Source: Gracilariopsis chorda
Taxonomy: Eukaryota > Rhodophyta > Florideophyceae > Gracilariales > Gracilariaceae
Length of the DNA: 64,000 bases
NCBI GenBank assembly: GCA_003194525.1
Contig: NBIV01000074.1
Location: 62,001-126,000, forward strand
Direction: 5' to 3'
This document shows positions 43,750 through 52,722 of this stretch, one piece after another. The first letter of the stretch is position 1; every line of letters begins with the position of its first letter. Made by a program: the position numbers and the translations under genes. Under the pieces are notes generated by a model. The model saw nothing but the letters and a program-made list of their open reading frames with translations. It was not told where the DNA came from and searched no databases.

Positions 43750-46700
43750 TTATGAACGAGGTTGTATGTGCTCCGTGCTCGGAGATATCATTCGCCACAT
43801 TAGTGACCACACCGAGTCCGGTTCACCACTTCCTCCGTCGCTACCCAGCGACTCGCTCGACAGGAGTGCATCCGGGTCCGCGGAGACGGCCTTCTCGCTT
43901 CGAGATGCGTTCAACTCCTCCCTGCTCTGGGGGTGCTCATCCGACGATGCCGTATGAAACGGGACACCGTCCGACGCCGGAGCTTCCTTCCGCGATGGCG
44001 CGATCGATTCCCGTTCCTCCCCCTCCTTAGGTGAGAGGGCGGTGGGTTCAGGATGAAGGACCTCCGCGGGCGGAGTAACGGTTAGGCGTTTGGGGTCAAG
44101 CGTGCGTTGCACGATACGCGCGGCGCGCCCAACCGGTTGATCGGCAATTGGAAGATCCGAGAGTCCCCGTTTCGGGTGCGGTAAGACGGGTGGGCGGGAC
44201 GGAAGCAGATTATCCGTTGCCCGAGTTACGAGGTCATCCTCCGGGATTGTCACGAGCGGTGATGAGCCCTCAGGGGGCGCAGGCGCGTGGGCTACGCGGT
44301 CGCGTGAGACGCGTTCGAACTGGTTATCGATGTCCAGTACGACTGTGTCGTCGGCGACGGAAACCACCCGATAGGGTCCATTCACTATCGGTGACAACTT
44401 GTGGCGCTTCTCCTTTTCGGGATTATAATATTCCTTTCGCAGGAAGACAGAATCCCCTTCCGAGACCTGGGGTATCGGGGAACGAATCTTCGCGTCGAAG
44501 TTCTGTTTGTATGCCTCCTGGGCTTTTCCCATAGCCTTTCGGGCGGTAGGGACCATGTTCTTCAACCATTCCTTCCAGGAATCTCGATATAACCTTAGTG
44601 AAGGGTACCCCGAGACGTTCGGTTGCGCTTCAATAGCCATGGGTGGTGGAATCCGAGACAGGACCAGCTCAAATGGAGCGAGGGTCGTGACCCAGTGTAC
44701 CTGGGTGTTATACGCGTACGTAATAGCGTCCGTGTACAAGTCCCATTCCATGGGGTGATCCGCGACATACGCGCGCAGTGCGTTGAGCATAGTACGATTG
44801 AATCGTTCCACTTGTCCGTTACACTGCGGGTGGTAGGTGGTAGTAAACATATTCTTGATTCCCAAGATTCTACATACGTCCTGAAAGAACTTTGAGGTGA
44901 ATTGAGATCCGTTGTCGGAGAGTAGGTGTACCGGCGGGCCGTAAGTAAAGACCCAGTGGGTTACGAACGCACGCGCAACCACGTCCGCGGTAATCCGTTT
45001 AAGCGGTACTGTTCTCACCAACTTTGAGAAGCGGTCAGTAATGACGAGAAGATACTTGTAACCACGTTTGGTTTTGACAAGCTCGCCCAAGATATCAATA
45101 GCGACATATTCGAGTGGCGCCCGTGCCGGGAATAGTGTTAACTTCTTCGAGTACTTCCGAAGTTTCACATTATTCTTCGCACATTCCACGCACGAGCGGC
45201 GAACTGCATAGCAGTCAAATGCCATAGCAGGCCAATAGAAGTCCCTGCGAAGGGTCAGGTATAGTTTCCTCCCGCCGGGATGTGCACCCAACTTCGCGTA
45301 ATGCGATAGATGCAAGACGCGCTGCTGCAGCGTGTGAGGTACAACGATCTGTGGGGCCCGTGTCAGCAACCTGACTAGGTAGCCTCGATCGTTCACCGCA
45401 AAGGGTATCTGTGCGCCCCCGTTAAGACGGGCACGAATCTGGGCACAGAAAGGATCCTGCTGTTGTTCACGGATCATTTCCTCAGGGGATATGGGAACAA
45501 CCTGGTCATCCGGAGGATCCGTAGGGTTTGCAGCCAGAATATCGTCACAGATGTCATCCCCACTCACGTCTGGGTCGTCTTCTTCCGTTCCCTCCGGGGA
45601 TTGTGCCATGAAACATGGTATTTCCAGATCGTCGACCGGTTCGGTTTCCGCTGATGTTCCTAAGCGCGATAGGGCGTCAGCCTGAGTATTCAGGGATCCC
45701 TTCTTGTAGAGGACATCAAATGTAAATTCCGAGAGTCGGAGACGCCAACGCATGAGGCGGCCCGACGGTTCTCGAATTTCGAGTAGCCAACGGAGAGCCG
45801 AGTGATCGGTGTGAACCTTGAAATGGTTACCCATAAGGTATGGGCGAAGCGTTGCCAACGCCCAAACAACAGCAAGACACTCCTTCTCGGACACCGAGTA
45901 GTTGCGCTCGTGAACGTTCAACGAACGTGACCAATATCCGATCGGATGTCTTTCTCCTTCTTCCGTGACTTGAAACAACGCACAACCCACCTGGTGGGCA
46001 CTTGAGTCAGTATCCACTTCGAAGGGTAAGTCCGGGTGCGGTAAGGCCAGAACTGGCGGGGACGTTACAGCGTCGACAAGAGACGAGAATGCTGACGACT
46101 CAGCCTCGTCAAAGACGTCCAGTTCGGTGGGTTGTCCTTTCCGGAGGAGTGCGTTAAGCGGTGCTGACAAGTCGGCGAAGTTCGGGACGAATCGGCGATA
46201 TACATTGCAAAGTCCTAGGAAGGATCGAAGCTCCGTTTGATTAGTCGGATGTTTCGCCTCTCGAAGTGATTTCACTCTTGCTTCATCGATTGAAAGCTGT
46301 CCGGGGCGGATGATGTGCCCCAGATATTTTACCGAATCGGCGCAGAACTCACACTTTCCCAGCTTCAGGGTGATGCCTGCGTTGCGGAGCACTGTCAAGA
46401 CTTCCCGGAAATGGGACAGGTGATCGTCCAAGTTATTGGAGAACACTATAATGTCGTCCAAGTATACCAGACAGCTGGTCCATTTGAACCTCGCCAAGAG
46501 TATATCGATTGCCCGTTGGAATGTAGCTGGGGCATTCGTTAGTCCAAACGGCATTCGCTTAAAGCGATATAGTCCTTGATGGCACACAAACGCGGTCTTA
46601 TCACGATCTTCTTTCCTAATAGGGACCTGCCAGTATCCCGAATTGGCATCGAGGGTAGTGAACACCGTTGCGCTCCCCAGGGAGTCAATGTACTCGTCCA

Positions 46701-48171
46701 TTCGTGGAATCGGATAGACGTCCTTGACAGTAACCGCATTCAGGCGGCGGTAATCCACACAGAAACGCCATGATCCATCGGCTTTCGGAACAAGGACAAC
46801 AGGAGAAGCCCAAGGGGATTGTGCTGCTTCGATAACTCCAGCTCGCAGCATCTTCTCCACCTGAGATTTCTCTTCCCCCCTTGCTTTAGGGCCTGCCCGA
46901 TACGGGTGCTGTGCAATAGGCCGTGTATCCGGCAACAAATCAATCCGATGTTCGGTTACCCCTATCGTCCCCAGGGAACCGTCCCACATGGCGGTAAAGT
47001 CCCTGAGCATGTCACGAAACTTCTCACGATGAGATTCATTAATGTGATCCAGGTCCAACTTATCCAAAGCCTGTTCTGGGTCTAACGCAGTATCTGCCGA
47101 TGCTGAAGTCGTGCTCTTCTGAGCTTCTTCGACAGTCGAATCTGAACTTTCCCGGGCGGAATCCAACGGAACGAACGGGACCTCCTCCCCCTCCTTAGGG
47201 TCTTGTATTCCGAGAACGTCGGATATCGGAATCTTTGTAGGAAGGATAGCCAACGGATGCGGAAGCATGTTGCCCAGGACCTGGTTTTTAACCAACCACT
47301 GAGTGGTAGTTCCGAGGTTAGCAACGAGAACCTTAAAGGGTTTGTCCGGCTCGACGGATACGATCCCATTTGCTAATGCGAGACGGCGCTGTTCGTAGAG
47401 CGAGGGGAGCGGTTGAACAACCTGCAACCCGTGGTGTTTGGATGTTACTGAGACCCACACCTGAGATTCCTTCGGGATCGAAACTGGTTCCGCGACGCGA
47501 ATCTTCGTAGATGCTCGATCCACATTGGACGCTTCCTGAGCAGCAGGTAAAGGTACCCGTTTACGGGAGGCGTGTCGCAAGGGCTTCCGTACAATCGGGA
47601 TGGTCGAACCGTTGGCCAATTCTACGGATCTGGAGCGAGGGCGGATAGCTTCCACGAAGCGGTCACAGAAATCACAACCGAGGATGACCGGTGCAGCAAG
47701 AGAATCGCATACGATGAAGTCCAACTTCACCACGTAGGTGCCTAGTCTGAGTACCAGAGGAATTGTTCCAAAAGTCTGGAGCGGGTTGTTATTAGCGTCC
47801 GCCAGATCCAGACTTGGACCAATGCGAATGCATTTCCGCATGGCGGGTGGAATAATCCCGATATTGATCAGGTTCGGAGCGGCACCTGTATCCAGGACAG
47901 ATAACTGACGAACCATGAACTGGTTAGAGAGACCGAGGTCACTATAAACTTTATAGTTCCTCTTGGCCATTACCAAAACTCGATCCGGGATGCGGAGGTT
48001 ACGGGACCGTATCCACGGACGACGCAGAGCCACTAAGTGGTCCGAGCTCACGTCTTCTTGAGCCAGTTTCCTCGTAAGGATTTTGGCAGGGGAGCGAAGC
48101 GGTGGCGCCTCAGGCGTCTTCAACTTCGGCTTGGAAGACACCCCTCCCGTGGGGGAGACTCCCAAGATTAG
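43750..48171 (-). CDS. Gypsy-2 pol (protease, RT, RNase H, integrase)
   Basis: An intact frame of about 1470 residues with no ATG at its start; it lies in the -1 frame relative to gag and touches the gag stop. Order: retropepsin VLDTGAAPNLI (D about 92); RT with TLDANSGYWQVPI, MPFGLTNAPATFQ and active site YLDD (about 570); RNase H VDTDSSAH (about 719) and DHSALRWLL; integrase zinc domain (HLSHYAKLGAHPG, C-x2-C, about 947-1000) and catalytic D (AIDILGE), D (LSDNGSQF) and E (GQVERFN) up to about 1113. A post-integrase region follows (GDSVFLRKEYY, GPYRVV). The last ~130 residues are disordered and rich in Pro, Ser and Glu. All catalytic residues are present, so this copy is probably competent to encode its enzymes. 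Confidence 0.95.
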   Translation of the reverse strand, partial: LILGVSPTGGVSSKPKLKTPEAPPLRSPAKILTRKLAQEDVSSDHLVALRRPWIRSRNLRIPDRVLVMAKRNYKVYSDLGLSNQFMVRQLSVLDTGAAPNLINIGIIPPAMRKCIRIGPSLDLADANNNPLQTFGTIPLVLRLGTYVVKLDFIVCDSLAAPVILGCDFCDRFVEAIRPRSRSVELANGSTIPIVRKPLRHASRKRVPLPAAQEASNVDRASTKIRVAEPVSIPKESQVWVSVTSKHHGLQVVQPLPSLYEQRRLALANGIVSVEPDKPFKVLVANLGTTTQWLVKNQVLGNMLPHPLAILPTKIPISDVLGIQDPKEGEEVPFVPLDSARESSDSTVEEAQKSTTSASADTALDPEQALDKLDLDHINESHREKFRDMLRDFTAMWDGSLGTIGVTEHRIDLLPDTRPIAQHPYRAGPKARGEEKSQVEKMLRAGVIEAAQSPWASPVVLVPKADGSWRFCVDYRRLNAVTVKDVYPIPRMDEYIDSLGSATVFTTLDANSGYWQVPIRKEDRDKTAFVCHQGLYRFKRMPFGLTNAPATFQRAIDILLARFKWTSCLVYLDDIIVFSNNLDDHLSHFREVLTVLRNAGITLKLGKCEFCADSVKYLGHIIRPGQLSIDEARVKSLREAKHPTNQTELRSFLGLCNVYRRFVPNFADLSAPLNALLRKGQPTELDVFDEAESSAFSSLVDAVTSPPVLALPHPDLPFEVDTDSSAHQVGCALFQVTEEGERHPIGYWSRSLNVHERNYSVSEKECLAVVWALATLRPYLMGNHFKVHTDHSALRWLLEIREPSGRLMRWRLRLSEFTFDVLYKKGSLNTQADALSRLGTSAETEPVDDLEIPCFMAQSPEGTEEDDPDVSGDDICDDILAANPTDPPDDQVVPISPEEMIREQQQDPFCAQIRARLNGGAQIPFAVNDRGYLVRLLTRAPQIVVPHTLQQRVLHLSHYAKLGAHPGGRKLYLTLRRDFYWPAMAFDCYAVRRSCVECAKNNVKLRKYSKKLTLFPARAPLEYVAIDILGELVKTKRGYKYLLVITDRFSKLVRTVPLKRITADVVARAFVTHWVFTYGPPVHLLSDNGSQFTSKFFQDVCRILGIKNMFTTTYHPQCNGQVERFNRTMLNALRAYVADHPMEWDLYTDAITYAYNTQVHWVTTLAPFELVLSRIPPPMAIEAQPNVSGYPSLRLYRDSWKEWLKNMVPTARKAMGKAQEAYKQNFDAKIRSPIPQVSEGDSVFLRKEYYNPEKEKRHKLSPIVNGPYRVVSVADDTVVLDIDNQFERVSRDRVAHAPAPPEGSSPLVTIPEDDLVTRATDNLLPSRPPVLPHPKRGLSDLPIADQPVGRAARIVQRTLDPKRLTVTPPAEVLHPEPTALSPKEGEERESIAPSRKEAPASDGVPFHTASSDEHPQSREELNASRSEKAVSADPDALLSSESLGSDGGSGEPDSVWSLMWRMISPSTEHIQPRS

Positions 48172-48177
48172 TTTTTC
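48168..48177 (-). promoter_or_regulatory. Candidate -1 frameshift site at the gag/pol junction
   Basis: The gag stop TAA (48170-48168) is preceded by GAAAAAC. Pol is open in the -1 frame through this point and lacks a nearby ATG. The heptamer resembles AAAAAAC-type slippery sites but has G at the first position, so efficiency is uncertain. Confidence 0.45.
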
Positions 48178-50210
48178 GGGACCGAATCGACCGCTGGGTG
48201 CGGCTGAGCCCGTTCCGAAAGGTTAGGGTTGTTACCGTTCGCGGTTTTCGCGGCTTCTCGAGCTTGAGCATTGTGGACCGCAGCCTTTGCGTCTTCATAC
48301 GAATTACTCGGGACACGAGCCTTATGCTCCGGTGGGAGATTCTCATAATTTCCCACGATCTTCCACATCTCGCGAATGGGGAGGGTACACTGCGACGCAG
48401 TATGACCTTCAAGGTAACAAATGTAGCAAATCAGCGGGGCTGAACGTGTTCCGGTGGCGTGGGACATCATTCCGCGGTGCTGAGGGTGTTGTGGTTGGAA
48501 TGCTAGTTGCTTCGGGTTGGACCATCCCGGGCGGGAGTGTCTTGTGGCGCTCGACGCGTAGGCTAGCGGGGCTGGGGGAACCCGACCGGGGTTTGCGTAA
48601 AAGGCCGGATCTACCACGGGTGGTGTAACCGTGGACGGCAGTTCCGAGGTTGCCAACGACTGTTCAAGACTGCCAAGATACTGGATGTTATCCGCAAATC
48701 CGGAAGGTGGTCCCGGGTTAGGGAGAGATGCCGAGGAAGCCTCGTTCTCGACGAAGAGAGCCTTCGACGACCGACGCCTCGGGTCTCTCGCTCTGAGGGT
48801 GTCACCCTCAGCCTGCGCGTACTGGACCAGTTCCAGATACGTCGCCTTGCGCTTCTCTTCCCTGTAGCGGGACACCAGTGCCCTGATACCAGGATCTAAA
48901 CCATCCACCAGCATGGAGCAACGCTCAAAAGCGGTAAACACATTTCCACAACGATGAAACGCTTTATTCAAGCGAGTTGAATACGACGTTTCCGTTTCAC
49001 CAGGCTTCTGTTTCGTATCGCGAACCGCCACGATGGCTTGACTGATTGCAGTTCCCGTCGCGTACGACCTGAGCAGGTAGTGTACAGCCTCGGGCCAGCA
49101 CGTAACACCTCCTTCTGAGGCCCTGGACGAACCCCTGACCGAGTTGTACTGATCTTCAGCCATTCCTGAAAGAAAGTAGGGCAACGCAACGTATGCCTGC
49201 GCCTCACTCATTTCGAGTACGTCTGCTTCCTGCACAAAGCGGGCCAGAAAATCCAACACGAGGATCGGATCTTCACCGGAGAACTTCTGCTTAAGCATCG
49301 TCACATTCATACGACGTATGAGATCCTTCACCCGACCGGTGTCTCTCGAACTTCGAGTGCCCGAAGAGTCTTCCAATCGGTAATAACGATAGGACAACAG
49401 CTTCCTGTAAAGGGGATTCGTCGGTTTCAATTCCTTCAAGCCGAAATGACGGCGACCTTTCTCCCGCGCACGGATTGCTCCATGGGAGGTGTAGGTAGCC
49501 CTCGAACTAGGTTCTTCTCCGCGACGGCGGCCTCTCCCTTCACGCGATGATCTCGAAGACGAGCTACTCGAACTTGTTTCCGAGTCGGAACTTGGCGAAA
49601 CTTCATAACGATGAACTCTCTTTCCAGGGTGACGGGGGAGGTGACTGGAGCGGTGTTGGGTTGAGATGACCTTCACTTCCTCCTGTCTCGGAGCGTTCAG
49701 GTCTTCTCTGAGCAACGCTTCCAGCGTGTCCATACGTCCGGTTACCCGCATCATATGGGTTTTAACTTCCTCCACGAACTCCCGATATCCTTCTACGAAG
49801 GCAGCCGGAGTACCCAGACACTCCAGAATGGAATTCACATCAGCTCTCAGGAGACGAATATCTCCCGAGTAATCCCGAGCCAGGGAGTCACTCCATCGCC
49901 GTTCCAACTCGGTAACTTGCTGCGAGAGGGAGGCGTGGGCCACATTGGCAATGTCGATTCTCGACTCGAGGAGATGGTACTTAGGCGACCCGGGTCTCGG
50001 GGGGACAGCCGACGGCGTTTCGACCACCGGAGGTGGCGTAGTGGCCACAGCTGTCACGGCTCGAGGCACCGAGGTTGCCGATGGGATTCCTTGGGATTCC
50101 AGACCGACGGCATTGGTAAGTAGTTGTTCCGGAACGGACCTTCGTGATCTCGCCGCTGCGGCGTTCCGTTGCGGACCATTCCTGGGCGAACTCGGAGCTG
50201 TGGGTAGCAT
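48168..50210 (-). CDS. Gypsy-2 gag
   Basis: ATG at 50210, 680 residues, intact. A Pro/Ser/Thr-rich N-terminus is followed by a coiled-coil-like segment (about 85-170), a basic/serine-rich linker with an SSSSSRSSR-type run, and the capsid-like region (about 280-480; FSGEDPILVLDFLARFVQEA). Near residue 595 there is a CCHC zinc knuckle, CYICYLEGHTASQC. The last codons are AAA AAC followed directly by TAA. Pol is open in the -1 frame across this point, so gag-pol is probably made by ribosomal frameshifting. Confidence 0.92.
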   Translation of the reverse strand: MLPTAPSSPRNGPQRNAAAARSRRSVPEQLLTNAVGLESQGIPSATSVPRAVTAVATTPPPVVETPSAVPPRPGSPKYHLLESRIDIANVAHASLSQQVTELERRWSDSLARDYSGDIRLLRADVNSILECLGTPAAFVEGYREFVEEVKTHMMRVTGRMDTLEALLREDLNAPRQEEVKVISTQHRSSHLPRHPGKRVHRYEVSPSSDSETSSSSSSSRSSREGRGRRRGEEPSSRATYTSHGAIRAREKGRRHFGLKELKPTNPLYRKLLSYRYYRLEDSSGTRSSRDTGRVKDLIRRMNVTMLKQKFSGEDPILVLDFLARFVQEADVLEMSEAQAYVALPYFLSGMAEDQYNSVRGSSRASEGGVTCWPEAVHYLLRSYATGTAISQAIVAVRDTKQKPGETETSYSTRLNKAFHRCGNVFTAFERCSMLVDGLDPGIRALVSRYREEKRKATYLELVQYAQAEGDTLRARDPRRRSSKALFVENEASSASLPNPGPPSGFADNIQYLGSLEQSLATSELPSTVTPPVVDPAFYANPGRVPPAPLAYASSATRHSRPGWSNPKQLAFQPQHPQHRGMMSHATGTRSAPLICYICYLEGHTASQCTLPIREMWKIVGNYENLPPEHKARVPSNSYEDAKAAVHNAQAREAAKTANGNNPNLSERAQPHPAVDSVPKN

Positions 50211-50344
50211 ACTGCAGATAGCCGTCCACGGCTTACTTCACCAGTCCCACGGCTTGGGAATCTCAACGAATGAGCAAAAAGGGATAAAAGGGAAAAGGGG
50301 AAGCGGACTTCCGACAGGCCGGATTGAAAGCCAAACCCGTTCTA

Positions 50345-50357
50345 GGTCGGGAGACCA
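50345..50357 (-). other. Primer-binding site of Gypsy-2
   Basis: On the minus strand TGGTCTCCCGACC starts two bases inside the 5' LTR. It implies a primer tRNA ending GGTCGGGAGACCA, different from the initiator-Met-like site used by the 156-bp LTR family. The tRNA identity cannot be read from the window. Confidence 0.65.
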
Positions 50358-50359
50358 CT

Positions 50360-51273
50360 TGTGGTGCAATCCCGGTGTGGGAAAGGCACCCAAGGCAGCT
50401 CGAAGCCTTGCTCTCTTGGAGAGATAGGCCCAGCTGGGTAGAGCCCTCCGTGTCCCGTATGACGGGTGTAACTCCGTCGGGAGCCTGGATGTACCTCGGA
50501 GGTTTAGGGGTTAGAACGGGTCGGAACCACGGCTGGTCCGGAAGTAGCCTGCGAACAGTGGAACAAAAGAGGGAAAGGGACCACCCGACGGGGGCGTGCG
50601 GAAAGCGGGAACAGACCCCGGAGGGGGGGTGCCGATACACACACACGAACACGCACCGCGCGGCGGTTAGGGGATATGAGGGGAAGGGATGGTCTCACGG
50701 TCTCACGACACACGTCGGTAATATCAATACCCAAAACTGGGGCGGAGATAGGGCCTGTACGGGCGGTCACACGACAACAACGAATACCACGAGTGGTCAC
50801 AACCCACTGGGTACGACGAGCACGGTCTCCTCGGTGGTGCGAGTCGGGTGAAACTATCGGGCAAGCGGTGTACCTCCGCGAGGAGTTAGACACTTCGCAT
50901 GGCGAATAGAGTCAGAGCCGAACTCTTGTTACTTTTCTTGGTGAGCTCGCCGCCGTGCGGCCGACGCTCAAGTACTAGCTCAGTGCAGTACAGTAGGTAG
51001 TGCACTAGCCTAAGTAAAATTAACCCCTAAACTATACTAAAATAAGTAGCCGTTTTGGGCCCCCTGGCCGGGGCTGTAGCCACGTGTCCACCACCCTTGC
51101 CAGGCAAGTACCACAAAATATGAATGTTCCCATAACCACCCTGGGTAACCCGACCGCTAATTAGCCCGGTAAACGGGGGCTAAAATTCATGCATCCCGCT
51201 TCATCGCTCGCACCGAGTACACCTCAGATATGAGTTTCACCATCGCCCGTACGCGGGAATGTATTGCACTACA
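50360..51273 (-). repeat. Gypsy-2 LTR B (5' LTR)
   Basis: 914 bp. Against LTR A, two substitutions and one G-run indel were found by eye. It is followed by the CACTA duplication (51274-51278). Confidence 0.92.
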
Positions 51274-51278
51274 CACTA
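51274..51278. repeat. Target-site duplication of Gypsy-2 (right)
   Basis: CACTA, matching 39816-39820. The same five bases follow LTR C at 57456-57460 because of the tandem duplication. Confidence 0.85.
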
Positions 51279-52450
51279 ATGACGTCAGAACTCGACAAAT
51301 CCAAAAGCCATTTCAAGGCTTGGTAGGATGATGAACGTTAAGGACGTGCGCTCTAGATAAGGCCGAAGAATGGTCAAGCATACAACTGCCAGACATTCTC
51401 GCTCTGTAGCAAAGTAGTTCTGCTCCGCTGAAGACAGAGTCCTACTCCAGTATTCATTTGGGTTACAGATTCTGTCAAGCTTTTCTGTCAAGACACACCC
51501 TATCTGTCCAGCACTGGCATCAATTACAACCTTTTCCGCAATCTTGCCGTTGGCAGCGCGAGGATTGGTGTATGCATGAGAGCGTGCTTGAGCGCGTCAA
51601 ATATCTCCATCTACTTATGAGTGAGCGCAGGCAGCTTTGAATAATATTTCTTCGTGTTAAGCGTCTTTAACGAGGCATTCATATTGGCAAAAGGTCTGTA
51701 GACGTGGCAAATCTCGAGGAAGAACCGGAATTCAATATGTGTTGTAGGTGGCGTCTCCTTTTTAAGAGCCTCCAAGTTGTTGGCGGGTCCTTTAAGTAAC
51801 ACGGATGGAATCACATGGACAAGCTAATCGACCGATCGCTAAAGGATAGGAAATTTCGTCAACTTCAGAGCTAACCCTTATTTCCGAAAATGATGAAAAT
51901 CTCATCAACGTGACGTACGTGGTCTTCCACGGTCTCCGAAAAAATGATAAAATCATCTATGTACACCAGGCAGTGCTGCCATTTATATTCTGCCAGGAGG
52001 ATGTCGACGGTCCCGTGGAGCATGGCGGGCGCGTTGCATAGCCGAAAGGGCATCCTAACGAATTGATAGCTCCCTGCATAACATATAAATATCTTTTTGT
52101 TCCAATCCTCGGTTCCAAATGGCAACTGCTAGTAGCCACTGTTGCAGTCATACATCGTGAGGAACTGGCCATTGCCCACTCTGTCTAAACAATAGTCTAT
52201 ACGGAAAGAAAGATAGGTATCTTTCACGGTGAGAGGGTTGAGACGCCGATTATGTACGCAGAAACGTAATCCACCGTCCCGTTTAGGACGGAAGACAACT
52301 GGGTTTGCCCGTTCTAACCTCAAAGGTTCAATAACTGCTGCTCCAAGTGTGCGCTAACTTCGGTGCGCTCATGCTCTCTCACCTTGGGCCCTGCTCTATA
52401 GGGTTGAGAGTGCACGGGGGTTGGCCTTCGCAACCATCTTGATACTTTGG
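51279..52450 (-). pseudogene. Old gypsy element G3, RT and RNase H (right part, copy 1)
   Basis: Minus-strand RT pieces in several frames: PYRAG-like pre-RT text (near 52400), VFRPKRDGGLRFC and DCNSGY (52129-52323), MPFRLCNAPAML and active site YIDD (51871-52125), and the thumb/connection FRFFLEICHVYRPFA (51611-51814). RNase H follows: EYWSRTLSSAEQNYFATERECLAVV (51285-51491). It stops at the Gypsy-2 insertion; the end of RNase H and the integrase continue left of 39816. The upstream part (protease, gag) is not recognisable. Confidence 0.8.
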
Positions 52451-52722
52451 GGTGATCCTTGGATGTCCCTGCGCCTACCGCTCCACACATTCTTAAGCTT
52501 ACTAATCATTTTCATCACAATGCGACGCATCTTTTTCGAGACTTGTTACAAGGCAAGGGAATCAAATTGATTCGTTTCTTCCTGAGTCGCTTCCGACTTT
52601 TGGTCGTTGGGAGCATATTTCGGCTGTGCCGCACCACATGTCGGGCGGTCCTGAGCTGGGTCGCTGAAAATGGAGGGTACGTCCGACGGACATAATGGAA
52701 CTGCAGCACAAGGACTTGTCCT
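52451..52722. other. Junction of two old gypsy relics (copy 1)
   Basis: About 270 bp between the divergent G3 (minus) and G4 (plus) relics. Parts may be the G3 protease-RT linker, but no domain is clear. The same sequence recurs at 58633-58904. Confidence 0.4.

Larger units (their letters stand above)
39821..51273 (-). mobile_element. Gypsy-2: 11.45-kb chromovirus with an antisense ORF
   Basis: The LTRs at 39821-40735 (3') and 50360-51273 (5') begin TGTGGTGCAAT and end ATTGCACTACA on the plus strand. Coding order on the minus strand is gag (50210-48168), pol (48171-43750) and a chromodomain ORF (43308-42964). A long plus-strand ORF (40912-42627) lies between these and the 3' LTR. The element is flanked by CACTA and has a 13-base primer-binding site and a polypurine tract. 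The LTRs differ by two substitutions and one base in a G run, as far as I could see, so it is young. Gag and pol have no stops. Confidence 0.95.
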
